Origin: Nocardia xishanensis NBRC 101358
GTDB lineage: Bacteria; Actinomycetota; Actinomycetes; Mycobacteriales; Mycobacteriaceae
Direction: 5' to 3'
Length of the DNA: 63,802 nucleotides
Assembly (NCBI RefSeq): GCF_001613365.1
Contig: NZ_BDCF01000004.1
Location: forward strand, 1 to 63,802
The translations under genes were made by a program, and so were the position numbers. Under the pieces are notes generated by a model. It was not told the origin of the DNA. It searched no databases and saw only the letters and a list, made by a program, of their open reading frames with translations. This document shows positions 25,916 to 33,847 of this stretch, in pieces. Position 1 is the first letter of the stretch; each line of letters starts with the position of its first letter.

Positions 25916-26265
25916 AGCCAGCGGACGCAGGCGCGGATCGGTTCCAGGTCGGGGAGTTCGATGGGGTGGCCGTCGTCGTCGAAGATCATGCCCAGCAAGT
26001 GGTATCGGCCGTCGGGGAGACCGAGGGAGGCGGACTGGTCGGCGGACAGGTCGACCCGGGCGACACTGTGGCGCGTCACCCGGAGCGCTTCGACGGCGGC
26101 GGGTCGCACGGTGGTGTCGAGCGCGGTGACGACGGCGCGGAAGCGACATCCGCGCAGCCGCCACAGTTCCCACCCACCGTCACCCGGCCCGGCCGCGCGC
26201 GCGGGCAACCGATGGGGCACTTCGACTATATAGAGTTCCCCGATTCGGATATCCCGGGCACGCAC
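25849..26265 (-). CDS. Hypothetical protein, 138 residues
   Basis: A soluble protein starting at GTG 26265 (MRARDIRIGELYIVEVPHRLP). Mid-region patches are WELWRLRGCRFRAVVTALD and SLGLPDGRYHLLGMIFDDDGHPIELP; it ends WLYPLAEQRPPGTHRD. The alternating strand pattern suggests a small beta-rich domain. I do not recognise it. GGAGAG lies directly against the GTG, so the start is uncertain. It is followed by the SDR operon but transcribed away from it. Confidence 0.55.
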   Translation of the reverse strand: MRARDIRIGELYIVEVPHRLPARAAGPGDGGWELWRLRGCRFRAVVTALDTTVRPAAVEALRVTRHSVARVDLSADQSASLGLPDGRYHLLGMIFDDDGHPIELPDLEPIRACVRWLYPLAEQRPPGTHRDIDFHPAL

Positions 26266-26311
26266 CTCTCCAGCTTGCCACCGGTTCCCGGGCCCATAAC
26301 GCCTTGTTTGC

Positions 26312-27130
26312 TCAGTTGACCTCGTTCTTCATCTGTGCCGTGATGATGCGCTGATAGCCGGAGCCGAAGAGGCGGGGGAGCAGGTCGATGACGCGGGCGT
26401 CGGCGCCGACGAGGATCTTGGCCTTGTCCTTTCGGATGCCGCGCAGGATGATCTTCGCGGCATCCTCGGCGGTGGTCTTGGCGAGCCGGTCGAAGTTGGC
26501 GGCGAGTGCGTCGCGGTCGCGCTCGCCGCCGGCGCGAGCCTTCCAGGCGATCTCGGTCTTCACCATGCCGGGGTGCACGCTGCTCACCCCGACCGGATGC
26601 CCGGCGATCTTCATCTCCTGGCGCAGCGCGTCGGTGAAGCCGCGGATGCCGAATTTCGTCGCGTTGTATGCGCCTTGGCTCGGGCAGGCGGCCAAGCCGA
26701 ACATGCTGGAGACATTGGCGATGTGCCCGTCACCGGAGGCGATCACCTGCGGCAGGAACGCCTTGGTGCCGTGCATGACGCCCCAGAAGTTGATGTTCAC
26801 GATCCATTCGAAGTCCTCCCAGGTGAGTTCCTCGACGGTGGCCGTCAGCGAGACGCCCGCGTTGTTGACCAGCAGGTTGGCCGGGCCGAACGCAGCGCGC
26901 ACCTCCTCCGCGTGCGCGTAGAACGCGGCGCGGTCGGTGACGTCGAGCCGGAAGGCGCGCGCCGTCGCGCCCTCCTTCTCGCACAGCGCGGCGGTTTCGC
27001 TCACATTGGTCAGGTCGCGGCCGGACAACGCGAGACGCGCACCGCTGCGCGCCAATTCGAGCGCGAGCGCCCGCCCGATGCCGGCCCCGGCGCCGGTGAT
27101 GACGGCGACCTTGTCCTGGAAGTTCTTCAC
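26312..27130 (-). CDS. Short-chain dehydrogenase/reductase (first of three around KstD)
   Basis: The 272-residue classical SDR has a cofactor motif TGAGAGIGRALALELARSG at 12-30, NNAGVS near 90, and a catalytic Ser/Tyr/Lys set with NVSSMFGL and YNATK. The C-terminal DLLPRLFGSGYQR extension is typical of the mycobacterial SDR subgroup often named oxidoreductase ephD-like. It is the last gene of a minus-strand run with 16 bp to the next SDR. Oxidation or reduction of a hydroxysteroid or lipid alcohol is inferred from the KstD neighbour. Confidence 0.87.
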   Translation of the reverse strand: MKNFQDKVAVITGAGAGIGRALALELARSGARLALSGRDLTNVSETAALCEKEGATARAFRLDVTDRAAFYAHAEEVRAAFGPANLLVNNAGVSLTATVEELTWEDFEWIVNINFWGVMHGTKAFLPQVIASGDGHIANVSSMFGLAACPSQGAYNATKFGIRGFTDALRQEMKIAGHPVGVSSVHPGMVKTEIAWKARAGGERDRDALAANFDRLAKTTAEDAAKIILRGIRKDKAKILVGADARVIDLLPRLFGSGYQRIITAQMKNEVN

Positions 27131-27146
27131 AGCAGTTGTCCTCGTG

Positions 27147-27878
27147 TCATTTGGTCGTGAAGCCGCCGTCGGCGACGAATTCCGCGCCGGTGCAATACGC
27201 CGACTCGTCGGAGATCAGGAACAGCACCACGTTGGCCAGTTCCTCGGGCGTGGCGGCGCGGGCCAGCGGCTGGTCGTGCACCATCGAGTGGGAACGATCC
27301 GAGGCGGCGGTCATCTCGGTGGCCACGACGCCGGGATGCACCGAGTTGACCCGGATTCCATCCGCGCCGAACTCCTGCGCCGCGGCCTTGCTCATGCCGC
27401 GCACCGCCCATTTGGACGCGACGTAGCCGAGGATGTTGGAGAAGGCGATGATGCCGCCGATGGAGGAGATGTTCACGATCGAGCCACCGCCCGCCCTGCG
27501 CATCGACGGCACAACGGCTTTCATGCCGAGGAACACGCCGACCTGGTTGACGTCGATCACCTTGCGGTAGTCCGCTTCGGCGAGTTTCTCGATCGGGTCG
27601 ACGTGCACGATGCCCGCGTTGTTGACCAGGCCGGATACCGGACCGAAGGCGCGCTCGGCCTCGGCGACCACCGACTGCCAAGCGTTTTCGTCGGTCACGT
27701 CCAGCGGCAGGAACAGCGCCCGCTCGCCCAATTCGGCGGCGACCGCCTTGCCCTCGTCGGCGAGCACGTCGGTGATCACCACCGACGCGCCCTGGCTCGT
27801 GAGCTTGCGCGCGAACGCCGCGCCCATGCCCCGCGCGCCGCCGGTCACGATGACCGTCTTACCGGTAACTCTGTCCAT
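27147..27878 (-). CDS. SDR, probable hydroxysteroid dehydrogenase
   Basis: The 243-residue SDR has TGGARGMGAAFARKL near 12-26, NNAGIVHVDP near 85, NISSIGG and YVASK as catalytic Ser/Tyr/Lys, and a C-terminal CTGAEFVADGGFTTK. The GGARGMG motif and the short C-terminus are shared with 3alpha,20beta- and 3alpha-hydroxysteroid dehydrogenases of actinomycetes. It lies 26 bp downstream of KstD, so acting on a 3-, 17- or 20-oxygen of a steroid is plausible. The ATG at 27878 is preceded by AAAGGACAGG. Confidence 0.87.
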   Translation of the reverse strand: MDRVTGKTVIVTGGARGMGAAFARKLTSQGASVVITDVLADEGKAVAAELGERALFLPLDVTDENAWQSVVAEAERAFGPVSGLVNNAGIVHVDPIEKLAEADYRKVIDVNQVGVFLGMKAVVPSMRRAGGGSIVNISSIGGIIAFSNILGYVASKWAVRGMSKAAAQEFGADGIRVNSVHPGVVATEMTAASDRSHSMVHDQPLARAATPEELANVVLFLISDESAYCTGAEFVADGGFTTK

Positions 27879-27904
27879 GTCCTGTCCTTTCACACTCGGC
27901 CCCT

Positions 27905-29593
27905 TCACGCCTCGGCCTGGTCGAGATCGGCGAGGTGGTTGGCGGCGATGTAGCCGAACACCATGGCCGGGCCGATGGTCGCGCCAGCGCCCGCGTAGCT
28001 GTTGCCCATCACGGCGGCCGAATTGTTGCCCGCCGCATACAGTCCCGCGATCGGCGCGCCGTCGGCGCACAGCACCCTGGAGTGCTCGTCGGTGACCAGG
28101 CCGCCCTTGGTGCCGAGATCGCCGGGCACCATCTCCACGGCGTAGAAGGGCGGCTTCTCGATCGGCGCCAGACACGGGTTCGGCGTCACGGTGGGGTCGC
28201 CGTAGTAGCGGTCGTAGGCCGATTCGCCGCGGTGGAAGTCCTCGTCGCGTCCGGCCAGCGCGAAGCCGTTGAACCGCTGGACGGTGGCGCTGAGCGCGTC
28301 GGCCGGTACGCCGATCTTCTCGGCGAGTTCGGCGAGGGTGTCGGCCTTCTTGATGATGCCCGCGTCGAAGTACTTCTGCGGGATGGGCTGCTTCGGGAAG
28401 GTGCCGAGGAACAGGTACCGGTCGCGGAAGCGCTGGTCCATGATGAAATGCGCAGGCACGTGGCCGATTCCGGATTCGTGCCGCTCGTACATGGTGTGCA
28501 CCACGTCGACGTAGCTGGCCGATTCGTTGGTGAACCGCAGGCCCGCGTCGTTGACCATGATGGCGCCGGGCTGCGAGCGTTCGGCCAGGCAGAAGAACGG
28601 CGGGCCGTCGGGGTTGCGCACCGAAGGGCCCCACCACGCGTCGTCCATGAGATCGAGCGCGGCGCCGATCTCTTCGCCTGCGCGGATACCGTCGCCGACG
28701 TTCTCGGTGGCGCCGACGGTCCACTCCGTGCTCACCGGCTCGGCGAAGAACTGCTTACGCATCTCCAGGTTGTGCTCGAAGCCACCCGCGGCGAGCACAA
28801 CGCCGCGCCGGGCCCGCAGCACGATCGGCGCGCCGTCGCGTTCGGCGCGCACGCCGACCACCGAGCCGTCCTCGGTGATCAGCTCGGTGAGCGGCGTGTT
28901 CAGCCACACCGGCACCCCCGCCTCGCGCAGCGCCAGCCAGAGCCGGGCGACGAGCGCCTTGCCGAGGCTGAGCGGCAGGCGGCCGCGCAGTTTGTTCGCG
29001 ACCGCCTTGGCGCCGACCTTCATCGCCGTGCGCTTGCCCTTCCAGGTGCGCGCGATCATGTTCAGATCGTGGAAATCGCTGACGGTGAAGGCGATTCCCT
29101 TCGGGCCGGACATCGTCGGCTGGTTGATCAGCGCCAGGTCGTCGCCGAGCAGGCGGCCGTCGACGATGGCGGGCTCGATGCTGCGTCCCTCGGCCAGACC
29201 GCCGGGCAGTTCCGGGTGGTAGTCGGAGTAGCCTCGGTCGTAGACGAATTCCAGGTGCGGGGTGCGGCTGCTCAGGTATGTCATCATGCGCGGGCCGTTG
29301 TCCAGGAACGCGTCCTGCTTGGCCTGCGGAACCCGGTCGCCCACCACGGATTTCAGGTAGACGCGGGCCAGGTCGGGGCTGTCCGGCACGCCTTCGCGCA
29401 CCAGTACGGGATTGTTCGGGATCCACACGCCGCCGCCGGAGCGCGCGGTCGAGCCGCCGAAGCTGCGGCTCTTCTCGATCAGCACTACCGACAGACCGCG
29501 GTAGGCGGCGGTCAGCGCGGCGGTCATGCCCGCCGCGCCGGAACCGACGACCACCACGTCGTAGGCGGCCTCGGTGGCCTTCTGCTCAGACAT
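27905..29593 (-). CDS. kstD: 3-ketosteroid delta1-dehydrogenase (KstD)
   Basis: The 562-residue flavoprotein has the KstD layout. The FAD motif VVVVGSGAAGMTAALTAAYRGLSVVLIEK lies near 13-41, followed by GGSTARSGGGVWIPNN. Candidate active-site Tyr residues lie in the YDRGYSDYHPELPGG and NESASYVDVVHTMY patches. The C-terminal LYAAGNNSAAVMGNSYAGAGATIGPAMVFGY holds the Tyr and Gly that position the 3-keto group. Length and motifs favour delta1-dehydrogenation of 3-ketosteroids (EC 1.3.99.4) over the shorter flavoprotein at 2377-3861. It is flanked on both sides by SDRs in one transcription unit. Confidence 0.86.
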   Translation of the reverse strand: MSEQKATEAAYDVVVVGSGAAGMTAALTAAYRGLSVVLIEKSRSFGGSTARSGGGVWIPNNPVLVREGVPDSPDLARVYLKSVVGDRVPQAKQDAFLDNGPRMMTYLSSRTPHLEFVYDRGYSDYHPELPGGLAEGRSIEPAIVDGRLLGDDLALINQPTMSGPKGIAFTVSDFHDLNMIARTWKGKRTAMKVGAKAVANKLRGRLPLSLGKALVARLWLALREAGVPVWLNTPLTELITEDGSVVGVRAERDGAPIVLRARRGVVLAAGGFEHNLEMRKQFFAEPVSTEWTVGATENVGDGIRAGEEIGAALDLMDDAWWGPSVRNPDGPPFFCLAERSQPGAIMVNDAGLRFTNESASYVDVVHTMYERHESGIGHVPAHFIMDQRFRDRYLFLGTFPKQPIPQKYFDAGIIKKADTLAELAEKIGVPADALSATVQRFNGFALAGRDEDFHRGESAYDRYYGDPTVTPNPCLAPIEKPPFYAVEMVPGDLGTKGGLVTDEHSRVLCADGAPIAGLYAAGNNSAAVMGNSYAGAGATIGPAMVFGYIAANHLADLDQAEA

Positions 29594-29610
29594 CGGTCTG
29601 CCTTTCTCGT

Positions 29611-30360
29611 TCAGTAGCCCGCGCCGGTGAGCATGCCGCCGTCGACGACGACCTCGGTGCCGGTGCAGTAGCCCGCGGCGTCGGAGGCCAGGAAGACCAC
29701 CGCCTCGGTGACCTCCTCCGGCCTGCCCCAGCGCGGGATCGGCAGTCCGGCGAAGAACTTGTCGCCGTCCACGCCGGAGGACGCGTTGGCGGTCATCGGC
29801 GTTGCGATGCCGCCGGGGTGTACGGAATTCACCCTGATGCCCGCCTTGCCCAGCTCGCGGGAGGCCGACTTGGTGATGCCGCGCAGCGCGAATTTGCTTG
29901 CACTGTAAGCGGAAAGCCCCGCCGCCCCGATGAATCCCTCGACCGAGGAGATGTTGACGATGGAGCCGCCGCCCGCCGCGGTGAGCGCCGGGGCCGCGGT
30001 CTTGATGCCCAGCCAGGTGCCGGTCACGTTGACGTTCATGATGGTGCTGAAATCGGCCAGGCTCATGTCCGCGATGCTCTGGAAGCGGAGGATGCCGGCG
30101 TTGTTCACCAGCACGTCGAGCTTGCCGAACGTCTCGACCGCGGCGGTGACCGCCGCGGTCCAGTCGGCTTCGCTGGTCACGTCGTGGTGCACGTAGTGGG
30201 CGGCCGCGCCGAGCTCGGCCGCGAGCTGCGCGCCCTGCTCGTCGAGCACATCGCCGAACACCACCCGCGCGCCTTCGGCGACGAAGCGGCGCACGTGTTC
30301 GGCGCCCATACCGCGCGCGCCACCGGTGATCAGCGCGACCTTGTCTTCGAGTCGACCCAC
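29611..30360 (-). CDS. SDR, 3alpha(or 20beta)-hydroxysteroid dehydrogenase-like
   Basis: The 249-residue SDR has TGGARGMGAEHVRRFVAEGARVVFGDV near 12-38, NNAGILRFQ near 88, NISSVEGF and YSASK as catalytic residues, and CTGTEVVVDGGMLTGAGY at the end. It closely resembles the Streptomyces 3alpha,20beta-HSD subgroup. It is the first gene of the minus-strand KstD operon, 17 bp ahead of kstD. The 151-bp gap to the divergent LLM gene holds a small inverted repeat GGAAATATTCC at 30470-30480. Confidence 0.87.
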   Translation of the reverse strand: MGRLEDKVALITGGARGMGAEHVRRFVAEGARVVFGDVLDEQGAQLAAELGAAAHYVHHDVTSEADWTAAVTAAVETFGKLDVLVNNAGILRFQSIADMSLADFSTIMNVNVTGTWLGIKTAAPALTAAGGGSIVNISSVEGFIGAAGLSAYSASKFALRGITKSASRELGKAGIRVNSVHPGGIATPMTANASSGVDGDKFFAGLPIPRWGRPEEVTEAVVFLASDAAGYCTGTEVVVDGGMLTGAGY

Positions 30361-30511
30361 TGCGGTCCTTCCTTTCTGCTGCCTCGCTTCGAAGCTAGGA
30401 CCCGGGCATCGGCGCGGTCGTGCGCAGTCTCATCCAGCGAGACATGCACCTGACCTCAACGGCAGCATCGGAAATATTCCTAATAGGCATATTGAGAAGT
30501 GGAGGCAATGC

Positions 30512-31681
30512 ATGAAATTCTCGATGATCTTCGAGGCGCAGATGACCGACCCGTCGGCCGAGCACGAACGGCAGGTGCTGCGCGACTGCGTCGAGCAGGC
30601 CGTGCTGGCCGAGGAGATGGGCTTCGACACCGTCTGGGCCGTGGAGCATCACGGGTTGAAGTGGTACGCGCACATGAGCGCCCCGGAGATCTTCCTCACC
30701 TGGGTGGCCGCGCGCACCGAACGTATCAGGATCGGCCACGGCGTGGTCTGCATGCCGTTCAACTTCAACCACCCGGTGCGCGCCGCCGAACGCGCCGCCA
30801 TGCTCGACGTGCTTTCCAACGGCCGGGTGAACCTGGGCGCGGGCCGCGGCGCGACCCCGCAGGAGACCTCCATGTGCGGCGTCGACCCCGACCGCACCTA
30901 CCAGGAGGTCGAGGAGTCGCTGCGCATCATCGGCAAGGCGTGGCAGGACCCCGAGGGCGAATTCGAATGGCACGGTGAACTGCTCGACATCGACCCGCAC
31001 CCGATGCTGCCGCGACCGATCCAGCTGCCGCACCCGCCGCTGTTCATGGCGTGCACCAAGAAGGACACCCTGAAGCTGGCCGCCGACTACGGAATCGGCG
31101 CGCTCGTGCTCGGTTTCGCAGGCGTCGAGGAGATCGCCGAGCTGCGCCGCACCTACGACCAGGCCATCGCGGAGCGCACCGGCGAGAAGTTCGTCTCGAC
31201 CGTCGTCAACGATCACTTCGCGGCGCTCTGCCCGACCATCGTGCTCGAGGATCGCGAGAAGGCCCAGCAGATCGGCGCGCGCGGCCAGCGGTTCTTCGCC
31301 CAGTCGATCAAGCACTGGTACGGCGCGGGCCCGGTGCCGGACGAGGCCGTCGACCCGAACGCCGACGAGATGGCCGCCCTCGCGCAGGCCGCCGACGACC
31401 ATGTGGCCTACCTGCACGAGGCCAAGATTCCGGTGAAGGCGGGCGCCACCTCGGTGTTCAACGCCGAACACGCCTACGGCGCGCCGGAGGACGCCATCGC
31501 CTACGTGGAACGGCTGAAGGAGGCGGGCGCGGACGAGATCCTGTGCCTGATCCAGATGGGCACTGTGCCGCAGGAAGCGTGCCTGGAGACCATCCGGCAC
31601 TGGGGCGAGACGGTGATTCCGCACTTCCGAGCGAGCGCAGCGAGCCGGAACGGACATTACAGCAGGAAGAACGAGGCGTGA
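30512..31681 (+). CDS. LLM class flavin-dependent oxidoreductase
   Basis: The 389-residue protein has the luciferase-like monooxygenase barrel: MKFSMIFEAQM start, GFDTVWAVEHHG near 38-49, RIRIGHGVVCMPFNFNHPVRAAERAAMLDVLSNGR near 73-107, GAGRGATPQETSMCGVD near 111-127. GGAGG lies 6 nt before the ATG. LLM enzymes use F420 or reduced FMN; which is used here is not visible. It leads a plus-strand set with an SDR 1 bp downstream. The last residues (RASAASRNGHYS) are encoded by a GAGCGAGCGCAGCGAGC repeat-like stretch, possibly a late addition. Confidence 0.87.
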   Translation: MKFSMIFEAQMTDPSAEHERQVLRDCVEQAVLAEEMGFDTVWAVEHHGLKWYAHMSAPEIFLTWVAARTERIRIGHGVVCMPFNFNHPVRAAERAAMLDVLSNGRVNLGAGRGATPQETSMCGVDPDRTYQEVEESLRIIGKAWQDPEGEFEWHGELLDIDPHPMLPRPIQLPHPPLFMACTKKDTLKLAADYGIGALVLGFAGVEEIAELRRTYDQAIAERTGEKFVSTVVNDHFAALCPTIVLEDREKAQQIGARGQRFFAQSIKHWYGAGPVPDEAVDPNADEMAALAQAADDHVAYLHEAKIPVKAGATSVFNAEHAYGAPEDAIAYVERLKEAGADEILCLIQMGTVPQEACLETIRHWGETVIPHFRASAASRNGHYSRKNEA

Positions 31682-31682
31682 G

Positions 31683-32459
31683 ATGACCTCTCTCGATGGC
31701 AAAGTCGCGATCATCACGGGCGCGGCCCGCGGGCAGGGCGAGGCCGAGGCGCGGCTTTTCGTCGAGCTCGGCGCGCGCGTGGTGATCACCGACGTGCTGG
31801 CCGACGAAGGCGAGGCGGTAGCCGAATCCCTCGGCGACGCGGCGCGTTTCGTGACGCACGACGTGAGCAGCGAAGCCGAGTGGGCGGCGGCGGTGCGGAC
31901 CGCCGAACGCGAGTTCGGCCGCCTCGACGCGCTGGTGAACAACGCCGCGATCTACACCGCCAAGGCGCTGACCGACACGAGTGCCGAAGAGCTGGAACGG
32001 ATTCTGCGGGTCAACCTGGTCGGCTCATTCCTCGGCATCAAGGCCGTGGCCGGTCCGCTGGCCGCGGCGGGCGGCGGGTCCATCGTGAACATCTCCTCGC
32101 AGGCAGGCCTGCAAGGTCTGATGGGGCATGCCGCCTACGGCGCGTCCAAATGGGGACTTCGCGGACTGACGAAGACCGCGGCGCTCGAGCTCGGTCCCGC
32201 TGGCATCCGGGTGAACTCGGTGCATCCGGGACCGATCCACACGCCGATGATCGGTCACCTCGGATTGAGCACGGGCCCTGGGAGTTTCCCCGCGCTGCCG
32301 CTCGGGCGCGTCGGGCTGCCCGGCGAGGTCGCCGATCTGGTCGCCTTCCTCGCCTCGGACGCCTCGGCGTTCGTCACCGGCGCGGAGCTCGCCATCGACG
32401 GCGGACTGTCCGCCGGGCAGTTCATCCCGCCCGGCGCGCAGCTGCCGGGCGCGGAGTGA
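31683..32459 (+). CDS. Short-chain dehydrogenase/reductase
   Basis: The 258-residue SDR has TGAARGQGEAEARLFVELGARVVITDV near 12-38, NNAAIYTAKALTD near 85-97, NISSQAGLQG and YGASK, and an IDGGLSAGQF end. It begins 1 bp after the LLM stop, so the two are cotranscribed. It is closely related in motif layout to the SDRs at 27147 and 29611, suggesting local amplification of the family. The substrate is probably a ring or side-chain alcohol of the same compound class. Confidence 0.87.
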   Translation: MTSLDGKVAIITGAARGQGEAEARLFVELGARVVITDVLADEGEAVAESLGDAARFVTHDVSSEAEWAAAVRTAEREFGRLDALVNNAAIYTAKALTDTSAEELERILRVNLVGSFLGIKAVAGPLAAAGGGSIVNISSQAGLQGLMGHAAYGASKWGLRGLTKTAALELGPAGIRVNSVHPGPIHTPMIGHLGLSTGPGSFPALPLGRVGLPGEVADLVAFLASDASAFVTGAELAIDGGLSAGQFIPPGAQLPGAE

Positions 32460-32469
32460 GGGGCGGATC

Positions 32470-33420
32470 GTGCCGTTGAAACCCGAAGCCCGCGCCATCG
32501 TGGAGCTGGCCTCGGCCTCCTTCCCGAAGCTCGGCACCGAGGTACTCGACGCCGCCGAGGCCCGTCGTCTGCTGGCGGCGCGGCCCGCGGCGGCGGTCGA
32601 ACCGATCCCGGTCGGCCGGGTCGAAGAGCGGACGGTGCCGGGACCGGACGGAGCGCGGGAGGTGCCGGTGCGGATGTACTGGCCCGCCGACGCCGGGCCC
32701 GGCCTGCCGGTGGTGGTCTTCTGCCACGGTGGCGGATTCACCATTTGCAGCCTGGACAGCCACGACCAGTTCTGCCGGACGATGACGAACGGCATCGGCG
32801 CGATCGTGGTCTCTGTCGACTACCGCCAGGCTCCCGAACACCGGTTCCCCGCGGCTGCACAGGATGCCTACGCGGTGGTGCGCTGGGTCGCGGACCACGC
32901 CACGGAGTTCGGCGGCGATCCCGCGCGAATGGCGGTGGCGGGGGACAGTTCCGGCGGCAATCTGGCCGCCGTGACGGCGTTGATGTCCCGGGACCGCGGC
33001 GGCCCGGCACTCGCGCATCAACTCCTGATCTACCCGATGCTGGATCCGGCCTGCGACACCGCCTCGTACCGGGACAACGCCGACGGGTACTTCACCACGG
33101 CCGCGCACCTGCGGTGGTATTGGGAGCAGTACCTGGGTCCTGACGGCGACGGCGACAACCCCTACGCCGCGCCGCCGCGCGCGGCCGATCTGGCCGGACT
33201 GCCGCCCGCCCACGTCCTCACCGCCGAGTTCGATCCGCTGCGCGACGAGGGAGAGGCATACGCCGCCCGCTTGCTCGCGGCGGGTGTTCCCACCGAAATG
33301 GTTCGCTACGACGGGGAATTCCACGGTTTCGTGAGCATGGCCGATCACCTTCCGGACGCCGAAGTGGCTGCCGCCGCGGCATTTTCGGCCGTCCGCCGCG
33401 CCTTCGGGAGTGACGAATGA
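32470..33420 (+). CDS. HSL-family alpha/beta hydrolase (esterase)
   Basis: The 316-residue hormone-sensitive-lipase-type esterase has the oxyanion motif HGGGF (near 91-95), nucleophile GDSSGGN (near 159-165), acid AEFDPLRDEG (near 254-263) and His in FHGF (near 284-287). Such enzymes cleave short acyl esters in the cytoplasm. The start is GTG at 32470, 10 bp after the SDR stop, with GGGGCGGA before it. Its last bases overlap the VOC gene start as ATGA, so the operon continues. Confidence 0.87.
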   Translation: MPLKPEARAIVELASASFPKLGTEVLDAAEARRLLAARPAAAVEPIPVGRVEERTVPGPDGAREVPVRMYWPADAGPGLPVVVFCHGGGFTICSLDSHDQFCRTMTNGIGAIVVSVDYRQAPEHRFPAAAQDAYAVVRWVADHATEFGGDPARMAVAGDSSGGNLAAVTALMSRDRGGPALAHQLLIYPMLDPACDTASYRDNADGYFTTAAHLRWYWEQYLGPDGDGDNPYAAPPRAADLAGLPPAHVLTAEFDPLRDEGEAYAARLLAAGVPTEMVRYDGEFHGFVSMADHLPDAEVAAAAAFSAVRRAFGSDE

Positions 33421-33782
33421 GCATCGACCGGATCGGCACGATCCTGCCCACCGGCGACCTGCCCGGCACCGTCGCGCTGCTCACCGCGCTGTTCGGTGTC
33501 GCACCCACCTTCGTGGACGGCGATCGGTGGGCGCAGTTCGACGTCGGGCCGTCGCGAATCATGGTCGCGGGGTCCGACCGGGAAGGGGACGCGGCCGCGC
33601 TGTCGGTCAAGGTCGCCGATCTCGACGCCGCCGTGGCCGCGCTGCGCGGCGCGGGCGTCGCACTCGCGGACCCGGTCACCGGACCGCACGAGCGCCGCGC
33701 CGCGCTCGAAGCGACGCCGGGCACGCCGTGGTCGGTCGTGCTGTACGAACCTCATGATTCCGCAAAGATTTCGGATCGATAG
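33417..33782 (+). CDS. VOC/glyoxalase-fold protein
   Basis: The 121-residue single VOC-module protein (MSIDRIGTILPTGDLPGTVALLTALFGVAPTFVDG) has a second half ending TPWSVVLYEP. The usual metal-binding His/Glu set is not obvious, so it may bind rather than convert a ligand. It is translationally coupled to the esterase (ATGA overlap). Confidence 0.72.
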   Translation: MSIDRIGTILPTGDLPGTVALLTALFGVAPTFVDGDRWAQFDVGPSRIMVAGSDREGDAAALSVKVADLDAAVAALRGAGVALADPVTGPHERRAALEATPGTPWSVVLYEPHDSAKISDR

Positions 33783-33847
33783 CCCGCGGGAACATCTTCG
33801 TCGTGAAATCGGGCGAATCGGACGCGCCGCGTTGATATCGTCGCACG

